From NCBI GenBank assembly GCA_947034895.1, contig OX344763.1:63941093-64005092 (forward strand): a stretch of DNA of 64,000 bases. The letters are read 5' to 3'. Positions 1 to 11,200 of the stretch are shown one piece after another. A program made the translations under genes and the position numbers. Under the pieces are notes generated by a model. It did no database searches, was not told where the DNA came from, and worked only from the letters and a program-made list of their open reading frames with translations. Each line of letters starts with the position of its first letter. Positions within the stretch are counted from its first letter, which is position 1. The DNA is from Rhytidiadelphus loreus. Taxonomy: Eukaryota > Streptophyta > Bryopsida > Hypnales > Hylocomiaceae.

Positions 1-223
1 CGGATCCGAAGGTGCACTCGGAGCTCCGTGGGGGACCACCCCTGATTCGAGCGAGTTCAAATGAGCCGACCCCTCTTGTGGGGCGGCAGCCACGTGATGC
101 TCCAAGGGTGCCTTCTGTGTACGCTCGGGAGGCTTACGGGAGAACCAGTCCACCCGTTGTGAAGCTGGCCTCCCATTCACAAGACAAAAGGTTGGAAGTG
201 ATTTCATTTTTTTTTTTTAATTT

Positions 224-3034
224 TTGGGGTCCCCGAATTAGCTGGTGATCCCCTCTCGGATCCGAGGGTGCATTCGCAGCTCCGTAGGGGACCACCCCTG
301 ATTCGAGCAAGTTCAAATGAGCCGACCCCTCTTGCGGGGGGGGAGCCACGTGATGCTCCAAGGGTGCCATCTGTATACGCTCGGGAGGCTTACGGGAGAA
401 CCAGTCCACCCGCTGTGAAGTTGGCCTCCCATTCACAAGACAAAAGGTTGGAAGTGATTTCATTTCTTTTTTTTAATTTTTGGGGTCCCCGAACTAGCTG
501 GTGATTCCCTCTCGGATCCGAGGGTGCATTCGCAGCTCCGTGGGGGACCACCCCTGATTCGAGCGAGTTCAAATGAGCCGACCCCTCTTGCGGGGCGGCA
601 CCCACGTGATGCTCCAAGAGTGCCTTCTGTATACGCTCGGGAGGCTTACGGGAGAACCAGTCCACCCGCTGTGAAGCTGGCCTCTCATTCATAAGACAAA
701 AGGTTGGAAGTGATTTCCTTTTTTTTTTAAAATTTTTGGGGCCCCCGAACTAGTTGGTGATCCCCTCTCGGATCCGAGGGTGCATTCGCAGCTCCGTGGG
801 GGACCACCCCTGATTCGAGCGAGTTCAAATGAGCCGACCCCTCTTGCGGGGCGGCACCCACGTGATGCTCCAAGGGTGAATCTGTGTACGCTCGGGAGGC
901 TTACGGGAGAACCAGTCCATCCATTGTGAAGGTGGCCTCCCATTCACAAGACAAAAGGTTGGAAGTGATTTCATTTTTCTTTTTTAATTTTTGGGGTCCC
1001 CGAACTAGCTGGTGATCCCCTCTCGGATCCGATGGTGCACTCGCAGCTCCATGGGGGACCACCCCTGATTCGAGCTAGTTCAAATGAGCTGACCCCTCTT
1101 GCGGGGCGGCAGCCACGTGATGCTCCAAGGGTGCCCTCTGTGTACGCTCGGGAGGCTTACGGGAGAACCAGTCCACCCGCTGTGAGCTGGCCTCCCATTC
1201 ATAAGACAAAAGGTTGGAAGTGATTTCCTTTTTTTTTTAAATTTTTGGGGTCCCCGAACTAGCTGGTGATCCTCTCTCGGATTCGAGGGTGCAGTCGCAG
1301 CTCCGTGGGGGACCACCCCTGATTCGAGCGAGTTCAAATGAGCCGACCCCTCTTGCGGGGCGGCACCCTCGTGATGCTCCAAGGGTGCCTTCTGTGTACG
1401 CTCGGGAGGCTTACGGGAGAACCAGTCCACCCGTTGTGAAGCTGGCTTTCCATTCACAAGACAAAAGGTTGGAAGTGATTTCCTTTTTTTTTTAAAATTT
1501 TTGGGGTCCCCGAACTAGCTGGTGATCCCCTCTCGGATCCGAAGGTGCATTCGCAGCTCCGTGGGGGACCACCCCTGATTCGAGCGAGTTCAAATGAGCC
1601 GACCCATCTTGCGGGGCGGCACCCACGTGATGCTCCAAGGGTGCCCTCTGTGTACGCTCGGGAGGCTTACGGGAGAACCAGTCCAGCCGTTGTGAAGCTG
1701 GCCTCCCATTCACAAGACAAAAGGTTGGAAGTGATTTCCTTTTTTTTTAAAATTTTTTTGGGTCCCCGAACTAGCTGGTGATCCCTTCTCGGATCCGAAG
1801 GTGCACTCGCAGCTCCGTGGGGGACCACCCCTGATTCGAGCGAGTTCAAATGAGCCGACCCCTCTTGCGGGGCGGCACCCACGTGATGCTCCAAGGGTGC
1901 CTTCTGTGTACGCTCGGGAGGCTTACGGGAGAACCAGTCCACCCGTTGTGAAGCTGGCCTCCCATTCACAAGACAAAAGGTTGGAAGTGATTTCCTTTTT
2001 TTTTTAAAATTTTTGGGGTCCCCGAACTAGCTGGTGATCCCCTCTCGGATCCGAAGGTGCATTCGCAGCTCCGTGGGGGACCACCCCTGATTCGAGCGAG
2101 TTCAAATGAGCCGACCCATCTTGCGGGGCGGCACCCACGTGATGCTCCAAGGGTGCCCTCTGTGTACGCTCGGGAGGCTTACGGGAGAACCAGTCCAACC
2201 GTTGTGAAGCTGGCCTCCCATTCACAAGACAAAAGGTTGGAAGTGATTTCCTTTTTTTCTAAAATTTTTGGGGTCCCCGAACTAGCTGGTGATCCCCTCT
2301 CGGATTCGAGGGTGCAGTTGCAGCTCCGTGGGGGACCACCCCTGATTCGAGCGAGTTCAAATGAGCCGACCCCTCTTGCGGGGCGGCAGCCACGTGATGC
2401 TCCAAGGGTGAATCTGTGTACGCTCGGGAGGCTTACGGGAGAACCAGTCCACCCGTTGTGAAGCTGGCCTCCCATTCACAAGACAAAAGGTTGGAAGTGA
2501 TTTCCTTTTTTTTTTAAAATTTTTGGGGTCCCCGAACTAGCTGGTGATCCCCTCTCGGATTCGAGGGTGCACTCGCAGCTCCGTGAGGGACCACCCCTGA
2601 TTCGAGCGAGTTCAAATGAGTTGACCCCTTTTGCGGGGCGGCACCCACGTGATGCTCCAAGGGTGCCTTCTGTGTACGCTCGGGAGGCTTACGGGAGAAC
2701 CAGTCCACCCATTGTGAAGGTGGCCTCCCATTCACAAGACCAAAGGTTGGAAGTGATTTCCTTTTTTTTTAAAATTTTTTGGGGTCCCCGGACTAGCTGG
2801 TGATCCCCTCTCGGATTCGAGGGTGCAATCGCGGCTTCGTGGTGGACCACCCCTGATTCGAGCGAGTTCAAATGAGCTGACCCCTCTTGCGGGGCGGCAC
2901 CCACGTGATGCTCCAAGGGTGCCTTCTGTGTACGCTCGGGAGGCTTATGGGAGAACCAGTCCACCCGTTGTGAAGCTGGCCTCCCATTCACAAGACAAAA
3001 GGTTGGAAGTGATTTCATTTTTTTTTTTAAATTT
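224..3034. repeat. Higher-order satellite repeat, copy 1 (2,811 bp, 11 monomers)
   Basis: From about 220 the monomer order and private variants (for example the short G-run variant near 335-345 and the TATACGCTC variant near 375) recur exactly 2,811 bp later. The translated frames of the two copies are identical along nearly the whole length. Borders are approximate because the flanking monomers also resemble each other. Confidence 0.85.
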
Positions 3035-5857
3035 TTGGGGTCCCCGAATTAGCTGGTGATCCCCTCTCGGATCCGAGGGTGCATTCGCAGCTCCGTAGGG
3101 GACCACCCCTGATTCGAGCAAGTTCAAATGAGCCGACCCCTCTTGCGGGGGGGGAGCCACGTGATGCTCCAAGGGTGCCATCTGTATACGCTCGGGAGGC
3201 TTACGGGAGAACCAGTCCACCCGCTGTGAAGTTGGCCTCCCATTCACAAGACAAAAGGTTGGAAGTGATTTCATTTCTTTTTTTTAATTTTTGGGGTCCC
3301 CGAACTAGCTGGTGATTCCCTCTCGGATCCGAGGGTGCATTCGCAGCTCCGTGGGGGACCACCCCTGATTCGAGCGAGTTCAAATGAGCCGACCCCTCTT
3401 GCGGGGCGGCACCCACGTGATGCTCCAAGAGTGCCTTCTGTATACGCTCGGGAGGCTTACGGGAGAACCAGTCCACCCGCTGTGAAGCTGGCCTCTCATT
3501 CATAAGACAAAAGGTTGGAAGTGATTTCCTTTTTTTTTTAAAATTTTTGGGGCCCCCGAACTAGTTGGTGATCCCCTCTCGGATCCGAGGGTGCATTCGC
3601 AGCTCCGTGGGGGACCACCCCTGATTCGAGCGAGTTCAAATGAGCCGACCCCTCTTGCGGGGCGGCACCCACGTGATGCTCCAAGGGTGAATCTGTGTAC
3701 GCTCGGGAGGCTTACGGGAGAACCAGTCCATCCATTGTGAAGGTGGCCTCCCATTCACAAGACAAAAGGTTGGAAGTGATTTCATTTTTCTTTTTTAATT
3801 TTTGGGGTCCCCGAACTAGCTGGTGATCCCCTCTCGGATCCGATGGTGCACTCGCAGCTCCATGGGGGACCACCCCTGATTCGAGCTAGTTCAAATGAGC
3901 TGACCCCTCTTGCGGGGCGGCAGCCACGTGATGCTCCAAGGGTGCCCTCTGTGTACGCTCGGGAGGCTTACGGGAGAACCAGTCCACCCGCTGTGAGCTG
4001 GCCTCCCATTCATAAGACAAAAGGTTGGAAGTGATTTCCTTTTTTTTTTAAATTTTTGGGGTCCCCGAACTAGCTGGTGATCCTCTCTCGGATTCGAGGG
4101 TGCAGTCGCAGCTCCGTGGGGGACCACCCCTGATTCGAGCGAGTTCAAATGAGCCGACCCCTCTTGCGGGGCGGCACCCTCGTGATGCTCCAAGGGTGCC
4201 TTCTGTGTACGCTCGGGAGGCTTACGGGAGAACCAGTCCACCCGTTGTGAAGCTGGCTTTCCATTCACAAGACAAAAGGTTGGAAGTGATTTCCTTTTTT
4301 TTTTAAAATTTTTGGGGTCCCCGAACTAGCTGGTGATCCCCTCTCGGATCCGAAGGTGCATTCGCAGCTCCGTGGGGGACCACCCCTGATTCGAGCGAGT
4401 TCAAATGAGCCGACCCATCTTGCGGGGCGGCACCCACGTGATGCTCCAAGGGTGCCCTCTGTGTACGCTCGGGAGGCTTACGGGAGAACCAGTCCAGCCG
4501 TTGTGAAGCTGGCCTCCCATTCACAAGACAAAAGGTTGGAAGTGATTTCCTTTTTTTTTAAAATTTTTTTGGGTCCCCGAACTAGCTGGTGATCCCTTCT
4601 CGGATCCGAAGGTGCACTCGCAGCTCCGTGGGGGACCACCCCTGATTCGAGCGAGTTCAAATGAGCCGACCCCTCTTGCGGGGCGGCACCCACGTGATGC
4701 TCCAAGGGTGCCTTCTGTGTACGCTCGGGAGGCTTACGGGAGAACCAGTCCACCCGTTGTGAAGCTGGCCTCCCATTCACAAGACAAAAGGTTGGAAGTG
4801 ATTTCCTTTTTTTTTTAAAATTTTTGGGGTCCCCGAACTAGCTGGTGATCCCCTCTCGGATCCGAAGGTGCATTCGCAGCTCCGTGGGGGACCACCCCTG
4901 ATTCGAGCGAGTTCAAATGAGCCGACCCATCTTGCGGGGCGGCACCCACGTGATGCTCCAAGGGTGCCCTCTGTGTACGCTCGGGAGGCTTACGGGAGAA
5001 CCAGTCCAACCGTTGTGAAGCTGGCCTCCCATTCACAAGACAAAAGGTTGGAAGTGATTTCCTTTTTTTCTAAAATTTTTGGGGTCCCCGAACTAGCTGG
5101 TGATCCCCTCTCGGATTCGAGGGTGCAGTTGCAGCTCCGTGGGGGACCACCCCTGATTCGAGCGAGTTCAAATGAGCCGACCCCTCTTGCGGGGCGGCAG
5201 CCACGTGATGCTCCAAGGGTGAATCTGTGTACGCTCGGGAGGCTTACGGGAGAACCAGTCCACCCGTTGTGAAGCTGGCCTCCCATTCACAAGACAAAAG
5301 GTTGGAAGTGATTTCCTTTTTTTTTTAAAATTTTTGGGGTCCCCGAACTAGCTGGTGATCCCCTCTCGGATTCGAGGGTGCACTCGCAGCTCCGTGAGGG
5401 ACCACCCCTGATTCGAGCGAGTTCAAATGAGTTGACCCCTTTTGCGGGGCGGCACCCACGTGATGCTCCAAGGGTGCCTTCTGTGTACGCTCGGGAGGCT
5501 TACGGGAGAACCAGTCCACCCATTGTGAAGGTGGCCTCCCATTCACAAGACCAAAGGTTGGAAGTGATTTCCTTTTTTTTTAAAATTTTTTGGGGTCCCC
5601 GGACTAGCTGGTGATCCCCTCTCGGATTCGAGGGTGCAATCGCGGCTTCGTGGTGGACCACCCCTGATTCGAGCGAGTTCAAATGAGCTGACCCCTCTTG
5701 CGGGGCGGCACCCACGTGATGCTCCAAGGGTGCCTTCTGTGTACGCTCGGGAGGCTTATGGGAGAACCAGTCCACCCGTTGTGAAGCTGGCCTCCCATTC
5801 ACAAGACAAAAGGTTGGAAGTGATTTCATTTTTTTTTTTAAATTTTTGGGGTCCCCG
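3035..5857. repeat. Higher-order satellite repeat, copy 2 (2,811-bp shift of copy 1)
   Basis: Near-identical tandem copy of the preceding eleven-monomer block. Identity breaks at about 5,860, where the T of GAATTAGC in copy 1 (near 3,050) is C. A smaller two-monomer duplication follows (the monomer starting near 5,880 recurs near 6,390). The pattern is what unequal crossing-over or conversion gives; an assembly duplication is possible. Confidence 0.85.
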
Positions 5858-7880
5858 AACTAGCTGGTGATCCCCTCTCGGATTCGAGGGTGCAGTCGCA
5901 GCTCCGTGGGGGACCACCCCTGATTCAAGCGAGTTCAAATGAGCCGACCCCTCTTGCGGGGCGGCACCCACGTGATGCTCCAAGGGTGCCTTCTGTGTAC
6001 GCTCGGGAGGCTTACGGGAGAACCAGTCCACCCGTTGTGAAGCTGGCTTCCCATTCACAAGACAAAAGGTTGGAAGTGATTTCCTTTTTTTTTAAAATTT
6101 TTGGGGTCCCCGAACTAGCTGGTGATCCCCTCTCGGATCCGAAGGTGCACTCGCAGCCCGGTGGGGACCTCCCCTGATTCGAGCTAGTTCAAATGAGCCG
6201 ACCCCTGTTGCGGGGGGGGAGCCACGTGATGCTCCAGGGTGCCCTTTGTGTACGCTCGGGAGGCTTACGGGAGAACCAGTCCACCCGCTGTGAGCTGGCC
6301 TCCCATTCATAAGACAAAAGGTTGGAAGTGATTTCATTTTTTTTTTTAAATTTTTGGGGTCCCCGAACTAGCTGGTGATCCCCTCTCGGATTCGAGGGTG
6401 CAGTCGCAGCTCCGTGGGGGACCACCCCTGATTCAAGCGAGTTCAAATGAGCCGACCCCTCTTGCGGGGCGGCACCCACGTGATGCTCCAAGGGTGCCTT
6501 CTGTGTACGCTCGGGAGGCTTACGGGAGAACCAGTCCACCCGTTGTGAAGCTGGCTTCCCATTCACAAGACAAAAGGTTGGAAGTGATTTCCTTTTTTTT
6601 TTAAATTTTTGGGGTCCCCGAACTAGCTGGTGATCCCCTCTCGGATTCAATGGTGCATTCGCAGCTCCGTGGGGGACCACCCCTGATTCGAGCGAGTTCA
6701 AATGAGCCGACCCCTCTTGCGCGGCGGCAGCCACGTGATGCTCCAAGGGTGAATCTGTGTACGCTCGGGAGGCTTACGGGAGAACCAGTCCACCCGTTGT
6801 GAAGCTGGCCTCCCATTCACAAGACAAAAGGTTGGAAGTGATTTCATTTTTTTTTAATATTTTTGGGGTCCCCGAACTAGCTTGTGATCCCCTCTCGGAT
6901 TCGAGGGTGCACTCGCAGCTCCGTGGGGGACCACCCCTGATTCGAGCGAGTTCAAATGAGCCGACCCCTCTTGCGGGGCGGCACCCATGTGATGCTCCAA
7001 GGGTGCCTTCTGTGTACGCTCGGGAGGCTTACGGGAGAACCAGTCCACCCACTGTGAAGCTAGCCTCCCATTCACAAGACAAAAGGTTGGAAGTGATTTC
7101 CTTTTTTTTTAAAATTTTTGGGGTCCCCGAACTAGCTGGTGATCCCCTCTCGGATTCAATGGTGCACTCGCAGCTCCGTGGGGGACCACCCCTGATTCGA
7201 GCGAGTTCAAATGAGCCGACCCCTCTTGCGGGGCGGCACCCACGTGATGCTCCAAGGGTGAATCTGTGTACGCTCGGGAGGCTTACGGGAGAACCAGTCC
7301 ACCCGTTGTGAAGCTGGCCTCCCATTCACAAGACAAAAGGTTGGAAGTGATTTCATTTTTTTTTAAAATTTTTGGGGTCCCCGAACTAGCTGGTGATCCC
7401 CTCTCGGATTCGAGGGTGCACTCGCAGCTCCGTGGGGGACCACCCCTGATTCGAGCGAGTTCAAATGAGCCGACCCCTCTTGCGGGGGGGCAGCCACGTG
7501 ATGCTCCAAGGGTTCCTTCTGTGTATGCTCGGGAGGCTTACGGGAGAACCAGTCCACCCACTGTGAAGCTAGCCTCCCATTCACAAGACAAAAGGTTGGA
7601 AGTGATTTCCTTTCTTTTTAAAATTTTTGGGGTCCCCGAACTAGCAAGTGATCCCCTCTCGGATCCGAGTGTGCATTCGCAGCTCCGTGGGGGACCACCC
7701 CTGATTCGAGCGAGTTCAAATCAACCGACCCCTCTTGCGAGGGGGGCAGCCACGTGATGCTCCAAGGGTGCCTTCTGTGTATGCTCGGGAGGCTTACGGG
7801 AGAACCAGTCCACCCGCTATGAAGCTGGCTTCACATTCACACAACAAAAGGTTGGAAGTAATTTCCTTTTTTTTTAAAGT

Positions 7881-8190
7881 TCTGGTGGCCCATTCCGATC
7901 ACTGTAGTTTGGGCGTAATTTCCCTTCTTTTTCTTAAGTTCTAGGGGCCCTTGAGTTTCTGATTTAGTCTCGGATTCAAGGTTACATTGGCTGCCCAGAA
8001 GAGGACCTCACGGTCCCGAGGTCGTGACTGGAGCCTGCACGTATAGCCTCATATCAGACTATGAGTGAGTAACGTTCAATTTGGCAGTCCTGGGATGGCC
8101 CAAGGGTGCCTTATTCCATTTTCAATTCCGGGCATCCACTTTATTGGAGTTCAGAACGTGGAGTCATTTTTCTTTTGCAAATTTCAGGGG
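7881..8190. repeat. Decayed edge monomers of the satellite
   Basis: Past the clean array the sequence still follows the monomer plan: AATTTCCC, a T-run, AGTTCTAGGGGCCC, CTCGGATTCAAGG, a GAGGACCTC block, then CCCAAGGGTGCC. Another half monomer ends near AAATTTCAGGGGTCC at about 8,185. Divergence rises towards the gene side, as is usual at satellite edges. The relics reach to about 110 bp from the first supported exon of gene A. Confidence 0.6.
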
Positions 8191-8299
8191 TCCTTAGAGG
8201 AGCTGCCAATGCTCTTAGGATTTGCATTAGCTAAAGGAATATCAAAATGTATATACGTATTCAATGATTTTATACTTTGTCAATGTTTCATTTATACAG

Positions 8300-11200
8300 A
8301 GGGCAAGACGAGGTCAAGATGCATCTTCACCAACGCCTAGGCCTCCTCCCGTCCCAGTCACTCTTGAGGCAGGCCCATCTCAGCCTCTAACACCACTGGA
8401 TGCAAACATGGAGGTGTCTAAAGATTTTGAAGAAGAGAAGGGTGCTCAAGAGGAAGAAGTTGACGAAGATGTACTTGTAAGTTTTGATGATGTGATGGAT
8501 GTTGCTGATCGTGCCGTTGATGCATTTGAGAGCTCTGTGCAGAGTCGGGTCAGTGATACACAAGCAACAAATTGTGAACGTTCCTTTACACCAACATTAA
8601 AGCGTAGACATCTTCAGTTAACCCTTAGTGGAGCTAGAGACCATCCGGTCATGTTCTTGTCTCCCGAGAGTTCAGACACGGAGTATACCTTAGACACTCA
8701 GATGTCCTTTACCATTGACGGTCCATTGATGGAGGAGACTTGTGATTGTGCACGTAGCGCACCTCAAGGATTAGGAGAACCCGTCTTCATTCACTTGAGC
8801 TCAGACTCAGAGGAAGATGTAGATATTGACTAATTTCATTATACAAGTGTTGTTTTGGGGACATATTGCTTGAGAGCATTTTGTATTGAAGATATCTATT
8901 TTGTACTTGAACCTTTGCCTTTGAGTGTTTGATTCTTTTTTTGTTCATTCATATATGGTTCACCGTTATATTTTTATTTATGTATTAGTTTGGATCTCAG
9001 GATGCAAGTCAGTGCACATTGGTTAATTTTATAATTTCAACTTGCAGATGGGTGGGACTCCCACAAATCTTTGGTTTGAAGAGACCATTCAAGAAACTCC
9101 AAATACTGAAGAGTCAAATCAGCCGCCCATTGCAGGGGAAGGGGATGGGGAAGGGGAAGAAGACATCATGGAAGAAGACATCATGGAAGAAGACGAGGCC
9201 GATGATGTGTTGGAGGCAGACGACAAGGACTTCCTAGAAGACAATCTCTGGCAATATCACAAGGTGGACTCGGTGAACACTATTGCGTCACTGAGGATGA
9301 AGCCAGATCACCTTTTCCGGCTCCAGATTCCGCTTTGCCGAATGGTGCCTATGCCCATGGTGAGGCCTACACTCTCATGTGATCTTGATTTTTTAGAACA
9401 CAAATTTAGTAAAGGTTATAGAGATGGAGCAGCAGTTTTCTATGTCACCACTACGGATGAGGCTGGAGAGAGCTCACAATTCACTGAAGAGGAGATGGCG
9501 AAGTGGAATCCGCTATGGAAGGAAGTAAATGACTCCTTCAATGCTAGTGTTGACTCTGTATCGGACCTAAAGTTTTTGAAGAACCTCAAGTTCTACGTTT
9601 GTGATGGTAATCACCGACTCATCTCGTGGATGAACTTCATCAACAAGAGACACTCCAAAGAGAAGGAGTGGCATTATGAGGTTGACTCAATTGTACTTGA
9701 TACAAAGGGCAAGACGGAGCTTGTCATGTATGTCATGCATGACATAAACAAGTAAGTATATTGTTCTACTCATAAAAACCATCACTTTCAATTTGTTTTT
9801 ACGGATTTATAAATATTACCAAGTTCGTGTCAAAAATTAACTTGAAATTGTTTCTATATTCTCCAGGTCCAATGAAGACTCGCATGTGAAGACCAATTTG
9901 GTGCACACATTGTACAGGGTTCAGAAATATGGCCGCCTCCCTATAGAGCGATTCAAGGAGATGTTGAGGCCCTCGGAGCTCCGATTGTGTGGAGCATATA
10001 AAACTAAGAAGACTTGGTATTCTATGCCATTGCAAGTTTTCACTTCGTTTGTCTTCCGGGTGAGGATCTATTCAATTGCATTTCCCATTTCAAAAAATTT
10101 CATTAGTTTTGGACTTGTTTTACCAATATTTAAAAATATAATTTCTATACTACTTTTGCAGCAAGAGATTGCCCATGCCGCTGATGCAGCAGTTCGGAGG
10201 TACAATAAGACGACAATGGAGGATGACAAAACTGCAGAGGAACTTGCGCATGCAATGAGATGTGGAGCAAATGAAAAGACCAACAAACTCAATGTCAAAA
10301 TGTCAAAGTTGGTTGCCGTGGCCCATCCGGCTAACAAGCCAGGCTTTCTAGAAGAGGTGAAATTATTACCTTCATCATGAATGATTGCCATTGATATTGT
10401 TCTGACTTGAAAATTAATTGACATCGTTGTTATTTTTGTAAAGATTGAGAAGCATTGGAGCTCCAATGAGGTCCCAGAGATGACTCTGGAAAAGCTTCAA
10501 ATGGTGGCCACTTGCAATACCACAACAGATCACAAGATCAAGTTCCTCAAGTGGTGGAACTCCTCTACACCATCTCGTGATGCCAGACGCTTTCCACCTA
10601 GGCTAGTATCGGAGACATTGCTCGGTCCTTTCTTGAACCGTTGTGTTTGGTACGCTGAGGTAAGTGCATATCTTTGTCCTTTTTTTCATTTTGATAGCCA
10701 TCAAAATTGGTATTCAATTACATATAAAATTTTCAAGTTCTTGCATTGCACTACTTGTGCCAAAATTGATAATATGTCTTTCTTTTTTCACAGATCGAAG
10801 ATGGAGTTGTGCAATACTTTGAGGAAGTTGTCAAACAGGACAACATCATCATCAAAATGAACGTTCTGCTACAACCAGAGACATTAACAGAATACTTGGA
10901 AGGGTGGAGGAGGAAAATATGGGATCAAGGGTTCCTTGCACATCTAAGAGGAGCAAATTACTTCAAGAAAAGCGACAACTTCAACACGTATGAAGGCTCA
11001 TAGCAAGCTGTGAAGAGGGTTCTTTTCCGGTACGTCATTAATACCCTAAGATATTGTTCAACTTGAAAACACTGCAACACCCTTTAGTGTATCTCATTTT
11101 TCCATATTGCAATATTACAGAGTTCACCCACTATAAGATGAATTGTGTAAGAAATTAATATTATAAACGTTTAATGATGTCATGATGGTCAAACAAAGTA

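Larger units (their letters stand above)
1..7880. repeat. Satellite array, ~256-bp monomer, about 31 copies
   Basis: Head-to-tail monomers of about 256 bp fill this interval, starting before the window edge. Each begins near CTCGGATCCGAG (or CTCGGATTCGAG), carries a GC-rich first half with a G-box (CACGTG in most copies), and ends with a T-run followed by AAAATTTTTGGGGTCCCC. Each monomer has several short self-complementary pieces: GGGGTCCCC, CCCCTCTTGCGGGG, and the CTCGGATCCGAG palindrome at the junction. Both strands stay open for 60-185 codons because the monomer is poor in stops, and all those frames repeat at monomer period, so they are not genes. Position (centromeric, pericentromeric or interstitial) cannot be told from the sequence. 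Confidence 0.97.

Noticed and set aside
40..80. GAGTTCAAATGAG in each monomer resembles a tRNA T-arm or Pol III B box
   Set aside because: No matching A box, acceptor stem or anticodon arm at the right spacing, so not called as a tRNA or SINE.
1..7880. CRISPR-like or 5S rDNA array
   Set aside because: No short repeat-unique spacer structure, and the monomer does not match 5S rRNA. It is a plain satellite.
12..7944. Dozens of open frames of 60-185 codons on both strands
   Set aside because: They repeat at the 256-bp satellite period in every phase, lack consistent starts and merely reflect a stop-poor monomer.
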